The translations under genes and the position numbers were made by a program. From positions 34,879,090 through 34,943,089 of the forward strand of contig CM060180.1 of assembly GCA_030549775.1 (NCBI GenBank): a stretch of DNA of 64,000 nucleotides, in the 5' to 3' direction. This document shows positions 24,829-37,700 of the stretch, in pieces. The notes beneath the pieces are model-generated. The model was given only the letters and a program-made list of their open reading frames with translations, searched no databases and had not been told where the DNA came from. The DNA is from Tamarix chinensis. Lineage: Eukaryota > Streptophyta > Magnoliopsida > Caryophyllales > Tamaricaceae. The number at the start of each line of letters is the position of its first letter. Within the stretch, counting starts at the first letter, position 1.

Positions 24829-27326
24829 TGTAACACCCCCAAATTTACTACTGAAAAATTTCGTTTAAATCGAAGTTTTAGCGGAAGCAAGAAAATTAAA
24901 ACCGTAAATTCGGGGGCATTACCGCCACACTTAGTACCAGATCGATCCATAACTACCGACCCGATACTAAGTGCTAAGGCTATAAAGAATAAAACTAGAA
25001 ACGAATCATTCATAAAACACGAATTCTACAAATCAGAGTGCGAAGGTAAGAAGTTACATTCCGAAATACAATTCAAAAGATCCATATATCAGAATACTTA
25101 AGATAACGAAATCGCAAGATACGATAAGACCCTTCAAAAGTTAAATACGACATTTGTATCCTCTAAAGACAATTATGATTAAACCATACGATTTTCGAAG
25201 GTAATTGTCCGGACCACTTACTCACTCATATCCAGCCTTCCACCCCAACTTAGTAACTGATCAGGACCTGCATCAAAGGTCTGCTCCCCACCATCGGTGG
25301 ATCATCACAGGACCCGGTTAATCAAGGCAGTATCAGTACGGGTCCAGTACTGAGTAAGGCGTAGACGCTAAGCATACAATCACACACAATCATAAAAGCA
25401 ACATGCATATATACACAAGATACATGATCAATACGTCAGCCATACATCAGGATAAGTAAACGGAAAGCTGAATCATGCTCATACAATGTCCGTTATTTCT
25501 TATTATGAGAATAATCTCTTTTACCAACAGTCTTTATTTAACCTGTAAGCACGGGGACCTCCACTATTATAGCCGGTGGTCCGGAAATATAATCACAGGG
25601 CAGCACGCCTCTGACCACTATTAATAACCGGTGGATCGGACTGGCCCCGCACTTACATGGTGTTCCACTGTAAGCGGTTAGTATTTTTCCTGATTTAACT
25701 TATTTACTTTGGATGTACTGAGCCGAGATCCCTCCACTATTATAGCCGGTGGTCCGGAAATAAACACAGAGCAGAACGCCTCTGACCACTATTAATAACC
25801 GGTGGATCGGACTGGGCTCGGCTCAACAATCTCACTTCCCGATTTAACTTATTAGTTTGGGTCTGTCGAGCCCGGATCCCTCCACTATTGTAGCCGGTGG
25901 TCCGGAAATATAATTACAGGGCAACACGCCTCTGACCACTATTAATAACCGGTGGAACGGACTGGGTCGGGCTCATCAGTATTTCACTTTAAGCAGTTAA
26001 TGTCTTATTCGTATCTTATTGAATCATATCAGGTCCTTGACATGCATAAGTCATTCACCACATTCATGCACATAATAACAAATGGTAAAATTCCACATTC
26101 ATAACAATACTTTGCTCAATAATACACATGATAACACCAAACAACTCGAAGCAGCCATACGAACCATGATTGTCCACACCAAGCCATGGTTAACCACTCT
26201 TAACCCTCTTTAACCGTAACAACCCAAATTCCATCATGAGAACCCTAATACCACCATAATCATTAATACCACTAGGAGACCATAAATACCACTCTGTAAA
26301 CCCCAATACCACCTTGCAACCCTAATACCACCATAAGCCATGAATACCACCAAGTAATCATTAAAACCACTATATAAACTCCAATACTACCCATCATATC
26401 ACCAAGCAACAGACTTCCCCATGCAACCTTAATTTATACCCACCTTTTTGTTTACTTAATTCCACTTTCTCCTCATTATTTCCCAAATGGTGAACTCCTT
26501 AGGTCGTCCATACCTTGTTTAGCCAACATACTCCCCTTTGGTCATTCTAACCTCTTATTTTTCTTTTTCAAGTTCCCTCACTTCACCACACTCCCTCACA
26601 TCACCCAACCTACATGTCGTAGGGGTCACGTCACATCACACCACATCACAACACATCACACTACATCACAGCATATTAGCACACGAAGACTAGGATACGG
26701 GGACGTACCTCGGATCCATGCAGCGCTTCACAAACAAGCATACAGTATACATATTATAACACCCAATTGTACAAAGCATATAAGACACTTAAAACATGCA
26801 GAGCACACAAGAGCCTTAGTTACGTCCTTACCTAAATCGGCGCCGGGCTTGGAGCACGCTCCTACACCTCTTGGGGTTTGACCCGGTTAACCTAAAAGAG
26901 GGAAAGAGATCCCTAGTTCGTGGGTCCACGAGAAAGCTTTCCAAACGAAAAACCGACGGATCGGGGCAAAGGAAGGCCGGGGAAGCTTCGTCGGGGAACA
27001 AGGGCTGCTCGCCGGTGATCGGCGAGGCTTGCCGGAGCCGGACGGTGGCAGTGCTGCCTGCGGTTGCTTCTCCTGCGCGCAGCTGCTGTGGTGGCTCGGC
27101 TTCAGTCGCTGCTGCTCCTGCGCGGCTGCTGTGCTGCGTTGGTCGATCGCCCGTTGTGGCCGACGGTGGTTGGCGAGGAGGAGCTGGGGGAGCTGAGGAG
27201 AAGAGGTGGTGAGGGAGGCTGGGGTCTTGGGCTGGGTTGCGAGAGCAGAAGGGCAGGGGAGCAGGTGCAGGGAAAGAGAAGAGAGAAAGAAAAAAAAAGA
27301 AGGGATGGGGGTCGGGGTCCCGATCC

Positions 27327-27372
<46 letters not shown>

Positions 27373-28220
27373 AGCAAGTATCATTAATATTAAAAGCTTA
27401 AAAATTAATATTGGAAGATTTTATCAAAAATTTATTAAATCAAAAATTTATTTCGAACGGATCTGAAGGCTTAAAATTAGTAAAAAGGCTATATAAAGAA
27501 TTTCGAAAATATTTTCGGAAAGATTTAACAACGGACGTAAAAATTTATATTATTTACGGAAATACATTATAAGACCTCAAAATAATATTTAAAAGCATAA
27601 AAGTAAATATTTAAATTAAATTCTAATAAACCGAGACTAATTTAAATAATTTCCGAAATCGGTTTTCCGTAAACCAAAAATCGTAAAATGGAAGAAAATT
27701 AATTCCGGAAAGAAATTCATCAATAAACTCCGAAATCTTTTTAATTTAAAACTTCTCGAAGATATTAACAATTTTCGAAAACGAATAAATTTAAAGTTGG
27801 AAATATTTTCTACGGATAAAATCATTAAAATAAATTTAACTATTTAAATAGAAATTCTATAATTTAATTAATATATTTCATTAACGAAATATAACTTTAA
27901 AACAAGGTCGTAAACACATGCCGAAGATATAATCAAAAACGAATTAAAAATATTAAAACCCAAAATACGAGAAAGAACGGGAATATATATTTTTAACCGA
28001 AGATCGAAATCATAAGAATATAATAAAATCACTGTCGTGAACGAATTTGTCTAGAATGATTCGCAACGACAATGATCAATTACACTCAATTATGAATTCG
28101 AAATCATCGATAAATCCGTAAAACGAAACGAAATTAGAATAATTAATTATTTACATCAAATTACGCTAATAAAATCATTAAACTCAATAAATCTGGATTT
28201 TAAAAATACGGGGTATTACA
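24829..28220 (-). repeat. 5' LTR of the LARD-type element (type A LTR)
   Basis: A 3392-bp copy of 19978-23358. The offset is 4851 bp before the poly-T run and 4862 bp after it, so the whole length difference sits in that run. It ends directly against the ACTTT duplication and the resumed gag frame. Confidence 0.95.
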
Positions 28221-30224
28221 ACTTTTCAAGAACAAATGACTGCTCAATTTGATGTGTTGTCTGCTAACTTAGAACAAAGAATAGGAGAACAAGAGGTAAG
28301 AACTAATGAATTACAACATAATAGAGTTGAAACTCACCAAGCAGGGGTATTAGGAAGGGCTCCTATGGACCCTAGGATCAGAATTCCACCCATAGCTAAC
28401 CTAGAAGAATTGGAAGACCAAATATCCAACAATAGTGATAGGAGACCTAGGCAGAACAATAGACAAGAAAGGGATTTAGAATTCGTTGATAGGAATCTAA
28501 ATAATATTAAGCTTAGTATACCTGGGTTCAATGGCATAAATGACCCTGATTATTATTTTGAATGGGAAAGGAAGATAGAGTTAGTGTTTGAATGTCATAA
28601 CTATTCGGATGATAAGAAAATTAAGGTAGCTGTAGTAGAATTTACTGAGTATGCCTCCTCTTGGTATCATAATCTTATGTTAACTAGACGTAGATGTGGG
28701 GAACCACCCATACAAACATGGGAAGAGTTTAAAATTTTGATGAGAAAAAGGTTTATACCAAGTTATTATTATAGGGAGTTACATAAAAGATTACAAACAA
28801 TTAGTCAAAGAATGAGAATAGTGGATGACTACTTTAAGGAATTAAAGGTCTTGATCATTAAAACAGGAATTATCGAGGATGATGATGCTATCATGGCTAG
28901 GTTTTTGAGTGGATTAAGCTCTAAGATAGCTGATAAAGTAGAATTATATCTTTGTGGAACTTTAGGTGAAATGGTAAACATAGCTACTAAGAGAGAGATT
29001 CAATTAAAGAAGTCTAGACAATATAAGCCCCCTGGGATTGGGATTAAGAGTACAGTGAGGAGAAATTTTGGGGGAACTACTTCTGGAAATTGGAGGAATA
29101 CTAATAAATTTGAGTCTAGAGGTAGAAACAATGAGGCTAAGGTAGGAAATAAGTTTGAAAAGGGTAAGAATGTGATAACAAATCCTATGAGTGGTTCAAA
29201 TAGAACTAGAGATATTAAATGTTTTAGATGTGGAGGATTGGGACATATAGCTTCTGAGTGTCCAAACAAGAGAAACATTTTAATTAGAGAGTCTGGAGAC
29301 ATAGAATCTGAATCTGAGGAGGAAGATTTGGAGACTAGTTTGGTTAGAGAAGATGATAGTGATTCAGAAGAAGAAATAGAACTACCAGTAAGTAGAGACC
29401 TTTTTGTAGTATGCAGGGCTTTAAACAGCAACAAACTACCTGATTCTAATGCTATACAGAGAGAAAATATATTTCATACTAGATGTTTGATCGATGATAA
29501 ATGCTTTAACATGGCTATAGACAGTGGTAGTTGTATTAATGCTGCCAGTACCTTGTTAGTGTCTAAGTTAGGATTACCAACCACTAAACACCCAAAACCA
29601 TATAGATTGCAGTGGCTTAATGAGTTGGGAGATGTAAAAGTTAGCCAACAAGTTTTAGTAAACTTAAAATTAGGACAATATGATGATTCTATTTTGTGTG
29701 ATATAGTTCCAATGCATGCTGCCCACCTGTTATTAGGTAGACCTTGGCAATATGATAGAAGTGTAATACATGATGGTCATAAAAATAGATATACCTTACA
29801 GAAGGATGATAGGAAGATTGTTTTAGCACCTATGACTCCAAAGGAGATTTTTGAAGATCAAATTAAAATTAAGTCTTACTATAAGGAATTATCTAAACCA
29901 AGTTTGGAGACTGAGATTGGTTCAAAATAAATTAAGGGAACATCTGGGTTTTATGCTTAGAGTAAGGATGTAGGAAAGGCTATTAAGAGACAGGTCAATG
30001 TGTATTTGATGGTTTATAAGGAGTGTTATGAGTGTCAGTTAGGACTAAGTGAAGAAGTACCTGTTGCTGTGAAAAAATTATTGGAAGACTATAGTGAGTT
30101 GTTTCCTGAGGACATTCCTAGTGGATTACCTCCATTAAGGGGAATAGAGCATCGAATAGATTTTGTTCCAGGAGCTGTTATACCAAACAGACCTGCTTAT
30201 AGGGCTAATCCTGAGTATGATTAA

Positions 30225-30247
30225 TAATATTTTATTATTATTATTAT

Positions 30248-30280
<33 letters not shown>

Positions 30281-32592
30281 TAATACTATTTTGGTAAAGG
30301 GTAGAAACCCTTATATCACCACTCTTTTCAAATGAAAATAGTAATTTATTAGTATTTTTAAGTAATATTTTGTATAGTTAATTATTGTGTAATATTGTTT
30401 TAATTAAAAACCAAGTCTTAAAATAAGTTAGGAAATAATAAAATTTTAGGAGGGAGCCTAATTCTAGTATATTTTTATATAAGAGGTGAACCCAGTCAAA
30501 TCCCTCAAGTGGAATAGGAGCGTGCACCAAGACCAGTGATAGTTTAGGTAAGGGTGTTACTAAGGCTATTTGTGTGTTATGCATTATGTGCTTCATATGC
30601 CATGTATTCCATGTTTATCATTATTAATTAATTTGTATGTGGTATAAAGTGGAGTTGAAGTATGTTGGTATGAATAAATTGTGGCATGAGGATTATGTGT
30701 ATATTTATGTTATTATTATTGTATGGTGTGGCCTTAAGACATGCATGTTAGGGTTGTAAAATAATGATGGGGAGTGTAACAATGTGGTGTTAGGGTTTTG
30801 CTTGAAATGGCATGGTGTTAGGGTTTTACATGAAATAGTATGGTGTTAGGGTTTTACATGAGAGGGCATGGTGTTAGGGTTTTGCATGAAATAGTATGGT
30901 GTTAGGGTTTTACATGAGAGGGCATGGCGTTAGGGTTTTGCATGAAATGGTATGGTGTTAGAGTTTCGCATGAAATGGTTTGGTGTTAGGGTTTGCATGT
31001 GATTTAGGGTTTGCATGGGAATGTGATCTACGTGGAGTTTGGGTTTGCATGTGAATTAGGGTTTGCATGGGAATGTGATATACGTAAAGTTAGGATTTGC
31101 ATGTGAATTAGGGTTTGCATTGGAGTGTGGTCTACGTGGAGCTAGGGTTTGCATACGGATTAGGGTTGCATGAAAGTGTAACCTACATGAAGTTAGGGTT
31201 TGCATGGAAGCATATCTACGTGAAGTTAGGGTTTGCATGGAAGCATGTCTACGTGAAGCTAGGGCTTGCATGTGAATTAGGGTTTGTATGGAAGCATATC
31301 TACGTGAAGCTAGGGCTTGCATGTGAATTAGGGTTTGCATGGAAGCCTGTCTATGTGGAATTAGGGTTTACATGGCAGTGTGGTTTACGTGGAGTTAGAG
31401 TTTGCATGGGGACTAGGGTTTGCATAGAGATAGTCATGCATGTCTAGGCAAAGGTTTGTGAATAAAATATTTAAGACACTAATCTTTTAAAGTGGAAGAT
31501 TGTTGAGCCGAGTCCAGACCGATCCACCGGTCAGAAATAGTGGTTAGGGTTTTCACCCTATAAGTGGCCGACCCACCGGTGAATAATAGTGGTGTGGACT
31601 ATTGTCCCGCAAGTGACCGGCCCACCGACAATAATAGTGGGGTGACTCGAGCTCAACAAATACAAATCAGAATTACTAAGTCCTAAAAGATATTAATTAC
31701 TTATAGTGGAACAACATGTGAGCAGGAACCAAACCGATCCACCGGTCAGGAATAGTGGTGTGGACTATTGTCCCACAAGTAACCAATCCACCGGTGAAAA
31801 ATAGTGGTGTGGACTATTGTCCCGCAAGTGACCGGCCCATCGGCTAAAATAGTGGGGTGTTCTTGTACTTACATGGATTTGATAAAAGGCATGGTGTGTA
31901 TCGAATTCGAATAAAAGATTAATTAAATAATTAATCTGGACCTTTTTGGGCCTTATGTGTGGACCTGTTGATTATAGGCTATGGATTTCATTATGGGCAT
32001 ATGTGTGGGTTGTAATTTTATGTTGATTATTATCCTGCATGATTTGATGTGTTATATGTCGGCTTTAGTACTCGGTTACCTTACTCAATACGTAGCATAC
32101 TGATCACCCGTTTCATGGGTTCTGCTCTTTCCCACGAGTAAAAGGCTCATCTGATCTATTGCAAGTAGGAGACACTTACTTTGATGCTATCGATGTCTAT
32201 GGGACATCAGGAGGGGCGGAGTAATAGCTGGGCTGGATCAATCTCTAGAGTGACGTAGCCGTTTTCCTTTTTAAATTTATGACTCATGTTATTTTATTAT
32301 GTTTGAGTTGTAGAAACAATTTTAATTATGTTATTTAGTTATTGTTTGGAAAAACAAAATAGCTAGTATTTTGAATTATATAAGATTTGCGTGTACTCTT
32401 ATTCTCATTTTTATAAATTTGGATTATTAATGGCATTATTAATAGTATTTTCTTAGCCTTAGCACTTGGTACCGGAACGGTAGGAGTGAACCAGGTTGGT
32501 ACTAAGTATGGCGGTAACATCCCTAGAAATTTATGGTTTTAATTTATAAGTATTATGTTTTAAAAAAATGTGTAAATTTTGGGGGTGTTACA
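30225..32592 (+). mobile_element. Right part of the solo type B LTR
   Basis: After the RT fragment stops, ATT/TAC triplets (30225-30285) lead into sequence that matches the reverse of 40640 down to 38197: TTTGGTAAAGGGTAGAAACCC, GGAGCGTGCACCAAGACC, a telobox-rich tandem region, CCACCGG modules, CTTAGCACTTGGTACC, and the end GGGGGTGTTACA at 32592. TAATA follows at once, matching the 16451-16455 copy. With the left part (16456-about 18480) it forms one full-length LTR, the product expected from recombination between the two LTRs of one element. Confidence 0.85.
30775..31440. repeat. Tandem repeats rich in TTAGGGTTT (telobox-like) in the LTR
   Basis: The array begins with units of about 27-28 bp (TGGTGTTAGGGTTTTRCATGARA) to about 30990. 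It then shifts to longer units combining TTAGGGTTTGCATG with a TCTACGTGRAGTTAGG segment. In reverse the motif is AAACCCTAA, the plant telobox. It is not a telomere, because the units are not pure TTTAGGG. The same kind of region lies at 39690-40150 in the other type B LTR. Confidence 0.85.
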
Positions 32593-32597
32593 TAATA

Positions 32598-33130
32598 TGT
32601 GTGCATCATTGGAGTTTTATCTCATATTATGAGTTTACATATTGCAATCAACTCTACCAATGCACTCCCTTATTTGATGTTGCATGTTGAATCTTCATTG
32701 AAATTTAAAGGGTTCCTAAATAAAAAATGTATAGTTCTTTCACCTAGTAATAAAAGAAAGTTATTCTACTCGATTTCATGTTTAACATAATATCTCAATT
32801 GCATCTAAGAGTTGTTAATAAATCCCTTCATATGAATGTTTTCCTAGTATCTTCATATCCATAAATAAAGAATACTCCACTTGAACTTGATTCAACTATA
32901 TCAATTATAGTGTCATACGCATGACGTTGGTCATGGGTAAGACCAGATAGATACCCATTATGCACTTCACATATTAACTATTATGATCATAGCACATTTC
33001 TTCATGTATCAATCTATTGTCACCGACTGAAAAATATTCCAAGGGTGGGAACGATATTGACTCAAATTCTCATAAGCTCTTACTACAACTTCGCAACAAC
33101 AATTCAACATCTACCAAGCCATAATTTTTT
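32598..33130 (-). pseudogene. Helitron PIF1-type helicase remnant, N-terminal part
   Basis: Minus strand, continuing from 15390-16455 across the LTR insertion. Recognisable pieces are DNRLIHEEMCYDHN (about 33010), THDQRHAYDTIIDIVESSSS (about 32900), a decayed Walker A region reading GYEDTRKTF, and FKIPLNINEDSTCNIKQGS (about 32690). Stops and frameshifts are present, and the ATP-binding loop has lost its GGTGKT form, so it is not functional. The reading order runs from 33130 down to 32598, then 16455 downward. Confidence 0.85.
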
Positions 33131-34334
33131 TATAACATTTGTTTATCATCAAAGGTTTTTTGTGATTTGGTTTAATATAATTATTTTAGACTTATTTTTA
33201 TTGTTGTTGTTATGATGATAATAATAACAATGGTAATAATAATTATTACTATGATGATGATGGTGATGATATTAATAATATTCATAAAAATAATAAGAAT
33301 ACTTATGATAATAATAAATATAATGGTAATTACTACAATTTTAATGATGATAACAAGTATATATAATAATAATTGAACTATTAGTATATTTATATAGAGA
33401 AAAAAGTTGTTATTAATGCTATCATTGTATATAAAAAAATTATTGTTATTAAATTATAACTATTATTACATTATTGTTGTTATTATTACTATTGTTGTTA
33501 GAATAATATTTATTTGTATTATTATTATTAGTGTTAATAGTATAATTAGAATAAATATTACTATAATTATAACTTTGATAATATTATATAATTAATTATT
33601 ATTATTATTATTATTATTATTATCATAATTATTATTGTTATTATATATTATAACAATATTCATGTTTATTAATACAATATATTATTAATACTTATTATAA
33701 CTATATTTGTAAATATAATGATAATTTATTAATATAAATATAATTATTAATTTAATTCTTATAATGATACCTATTTTCATAAATGTTAATAATTATTAGA
33801 TTTATAATAAAGATGATAATAATAATTATTATTATTATTTGATTTGAAAATAAGAGGAAGAAAATAAGGTGGTAAACAACACTATAAAAACACTTCTAAA
33901 GGTAGAATTTGCCTACAGTTCCAAACCAAAAATGGAGCTTAAAACTATCCCTCCTGAGTAAGGAAATTGGAGGCAAACACCACCACAAATAGTTGCATAG
34001 TGGGTGGTAGGATCTACTCAATTTAGAGCCATCACAATCAAGTGGTGTGGAGGGGAGCTTCTTGTTTGTATCAAAGGTGCAGATTCATCCTAAATTTGTT
34101 TCAACACACCCTTATTCCTTGTTCATCAAAAAGAGAGGAAGTAGAAATAGTCTTATTAAACTTGGTGTTGGTGACCTCTTTACTTCTATGAGATGTAGAG
34201 AATACCTCACCATTCTTACTATAGCATGGAGAGGCACCTCTTGGGGACTTGAGTACTCTCATCAACTTATGGAGTATTATTGTTGATGCTTCTTGTATGT
34301 CCCTTGAACTCATATTCGTTCACATTCTACACTT
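33131..34334. other. AT-rich triplet-repeat tract and unassigned sequence
   Basis: 33190-33840 is dominated by imperfect ATT/AAT and ATG triplets. 33850-34334 is ordinary sequence with a 79-residue plus-strand frame (34047-34286) that I do not recognise. No gene can be supported. Confidence 0.5.
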
Positions 34335-34724
34335 TATTGACAAACCTGATCCAAGCATATGAGTTTTAGGAGTTATAAGGTATATCTCACATTTTATGGA
34401 GAAATAAGGGGGATTATGCTCAGTCAAACATATATTGAAGGAATATAGCTAGTGTCAATTACTCATAAAATTAACAACTTTCTACTAAATGGTAGTTTAG
34501 TTGATTAATAAAATTCCAACCTTTTGGTACGTTTGAATAATTAATTCAAACCTATAAACTACTAATTTTAAGGAATTAGTTTAGAAAATATTTATAAAAG
34601 TAATACTATATATTCTTATCGCCTAGTTGTCAATGTAATCGTGGAATTAATCAATAAAAAGACTTATTAAGAAAACATTCTCCAATTTTATTTTTTCTTT
34701 TTTCTTCTCTAATTCTATTTTCTT
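34335..34724 (+). repeat. 5' LTR of a decayed Ty1/copia element
   Basis: This matches 43524-43912 along its length: CAAACCTGATCCAAGCATATGA, ATGGAGAAATAA, GGATTATGCTCAGTCAAA, AAATGGTAGTTTAGTTGATTAATAAAATTC. TGGTATCAAATCAGG, a mutated tRNA-iMet primer site, follows at 34727. The copies differ at many positions, so the element is old. Exact ends are uncertain by about 5 bp. Confidence 0.8.
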
Positions 34725-34726
34725 CT

Positions 34727-37700
34727 TGGTATCAAATCAGGAACGATTTTCTCTTATTCTCATCATGATTTCCCTATCCTTGAATGTTGGAAACTTTGTC
34801 ACTCAATAACTCACCCCATTTAACTACATGTTATAGAGAGAACATGCATTAGGTTTAGCATAAAAGTTAAGATTTAGTTCATCAAATCACCAATGAAACT
34901 TCTATTCCAAAAAAAATTGCCCCTCAAAATTCAGACACCATATATATATTAATAACTCGTCAACATTAACAAAAGAATTTATTGCTTGGCAAAAGTCCGA
35001 TTGCCTTCTAAGGGGTTAGATCATCAGAGTTCTCTCAAAAAAAGCTCTTGGACTTGTCATCAGGTTAAACATGAAAATTGGAGTCTAGAATGCACTTAAA
35101 GAAGCATATTCATAGGACTCCCAAGAGTGAGAGCTCACACTTTGACAATAGCTAACCTATCAATAGAAAGGTGAAAATAAAATTACTGCAAACCATATAC
35201 AAATCTTCAAGAGTTTGTGTGATAACCTTGTTGCCATTGAGAAACCTATCCCTAATAAAGAAAAGTGTTTTGTCTACTCGCAGGCATTAGACCACATTAT
35301 GAAAACTTCACTATGACAATATTAAAACCTCAAAGATTAATCTACACATAACTTATCTCATAATTGCAAAATTTTAATTATTGTTGTAATTTATTCTCAA
35401 ATCAATATGATATTTCTCTTTCTCCTCTCACCCACATTTAGCCTTCCATGGGGAACAACATAAATAGGCACAAAACCACACATCTAGAAACCAAAACAAC
35501 ATTTTCACTTCTACATATCATGGTTTTCTAGCACATAACAAGACCTTCACTTCTACAAGCCATGGTTCTCAGACACAACAATCCTAAAGTCAATCACAAG
35601 TCTACCCAAGTAATTCTAACACACATCAATGCATACCTTCACCACCAAGAGAATGACAAATGATTTTTGCAAAAAGAGACTTGTATCATGATGTAATATA
35701 TCAATATTGTGACAAACTGGGCCATATTTCCAAAATCTGTAGTGGATACCAAAGAAAACAAATCAAAAGAATAACCTCCCACAAGCACTTGCAGTACTCA
35801 CACTAAACAATTCTATTATTGACACCGAGTGGACTTCAAACATTGAAGCATCAAATCATATGACTGGACAAGAAGGTATGTTAACTAATGTCCTTAAATA
35901 TAATGGAACTTATGCCATCTTCATTAGATATGGATCTACTTTACCAATAGCAAGTATCAGAAATTCCTTTGTTAAATAAAAGGACAGTATTTTACCCCTT
36001 CATGAAGTTCTTTTAGTACCAAATCTAAAGAAAATTTTACTTTCTATAAGTCAACTCACTTGTTAATTCCCTATGAATTGTGAATCTTCTAATGATAATT
36101 ATTGTGTGAAGGAATGGAACACAGGCCATCCACTCATAACTGAAAAATGATAGGGTAATTTATATGTTTTGTCCAATGTGGCAAAAACATAGTTTTCCTA
36201 TCAATTCCAATCTAGCATTACCGATATTTTACATCAACATTTAGGGATCCACAATTTTCCACACTTTAGTTATTAAAGAATAGAGGGTTGGTTGAAGTTA
36301 TAGGCTCTTTAATAAAATATCATTTATGTGATAGTTTTCAAATAGGAAAATTAAGCAAACCTCCTTTTAGTTCCTCTAAACACTCTAGTTCTAATTTTTT
36401 TGATAAGATACCTTGTTACCTATGGATCCCTACACTGGTTTTATCTATTGGCAAGTTTTTTTTTTCTATGCATGCTTAGTAGATGATTTTTCTAAGTACA
36501 CTTGGATTGTTCCTCTAAGAAAAACTCTAATGTTGTAGCTGTATATCTAACATTTGAACAATATTTTGAGTGCCAATTGATAAGAAAATAAAAATCTTCT
36601 GCTTTAATGGTGGGGGAGAATTTTTTAATTCTTGGTTATCATCTCACTTCTTGCCACAAGAATTGTTCATTAGATTTCATGTCCTTATACTCTGGAACAA
36701 ACATGTATGGTTGAGCAACGACACCATATTATATGCGAACTAGGTATGATAATGTTATTCCATAGTCATAGACCTCTATATATATGGTACGAGGCCTTTT
36801 CCACTACTGTCTCTCTTCTTAATTGGTTACCTTAATCCTCACTTAAATTTGAAACTCCATGCTACATGTTGCATGGGATTCATCCAAATAATACTTATCT
36901 TCGTGTGTTTGGCTTCAAATGCTTTCCATATACATGGGTTACCAAAAACAATAAGTTTGATCCTAAATATGCTTTATGTGTTTTTGTAGGTTACAGTGAA
37001 AAAACATAAAGGCTATAAGTGCTTTCATCCTCCTAGTCACAAGTTTATTATTTCCCGACATGTCGTTTTTGTTGAAACTATTTTTCCAATCATCTAACTC
37101 ATCTACTATGGTTTTCCAAGTGCATCATATCTTTGACTCTTGCCTTCCTTCTTTTGCTTTCTCTAGATCTAATACACCTCTACAAGGGCCCACTTTGCTA
37201 CCCTACTCCCATATTCCCCTACCAATTGATGTGATAGCTCTTCCTCAAAGTGATCCTATATCTGACCCATATCATAATTCCTTTGTAGTCTTGTTGATCC
37301 CTCTCTTTTTATCTATTACTCTGATCAAGTTATCCTTGCTTTGATTTTATACATTAATGATATTTTCCTTACAAGGTCTTCCACTAAGCTCATTAATTCC
37401 TTTATTCAAGCCTTAAGCAATAAATTCTATATGAAGGATCTTAGCCTAGCTCATCATTTTCTTGGAGTTGAAATCTCCCTTACACTTGAAGGATTGCATC
37501 TCTCTCGATCCCACTATGCTCTTGCCCTACTTAAGTGATCTAACATGCTAGGTTGTAAATGTATGCCTACTCCACTAGATGTCAAGCTCAAATCTCCTGA
37601 ACATGTAACTCCTCTTGCGGATCCTAGTATTTATTGTGGGATTGTTGGAGCTCTCTAGTATTGCACGCACACATCCAGGTTCCTCTTATAGTGTCAATTA

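Larger units (their letters stand above)
19978..28220 (-). mobile_element. Large coding-free LTR retrotransposon (LARD-type), young
   Basis: Two direct repeats, 19978-23358 and 24829-28220, bound a 1470-bp interior. Perfect 5-bp duplications ACTTT flank it (19973-19977, 28221-28225). On the minus strand the LTR starts TGTAATACCCC and ends GGGTGTTACA. A primer site TGGTATCAGAGC follows the 5' LTR, and a polypurine tract precedes the 3' LTR. No gag or pol frame exists in the interior, so it must rely on proteins from an intact relative. As far as I compared them, the LTRs differ only in the length of one poly-T run (11 bp), which indicates a very recent insertion. LTR length exceeds the interior more than twofold. 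Confidence 0.95.
19907..30224 (+). pseudogene. Ty3/gypsy gag-protease-RT, interrupted and truncated
   Basis: gag starts at ATG 19907 and is split after 19977 by the 8.2-kb LTR element (19978-28220 plus one ACTTT copy). The frame resumes at 28226 and stays open to TAA at 29928-29930, giving 591 codons. Domains: coiled-coil-like N-terminus; retrotransposon gag core (IPGFNGINDPDYYFEWERK to FLSGLSSKIADKVEL); CCHC zinc knuckle CFRCGGLGHIASEC (about residue 356); acidic linker; retropepsin-like domain with the active-site triplet DSG (about residue 455) and LLLGRPWQYD. After the stop the same frame continues, with a second stop (TAG 29958-29960), into the start of reverse transcriptase (GLPPLRGIEHRIDFVPGA), cut off at about 30217. 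The RT core, RNase H and integrase are absent, so the element cannot move by itself. Confidence 0.9.

Noticed and set aside
30781..31440. Interstitial telomere
   Set aside because: The repeat unit is 27 bp or longer, with GCATGAAA or TCTACGTG spacers. It is LTR sequence shared with 39.7-40.15 kb, not a TTTAGGG array.
34047..34286. 79-residue plus-strand frame before the copia LTR
   Set aside because: No recognisable domain, no splice-supported extension, and it lies beside decayed transposon sequence.
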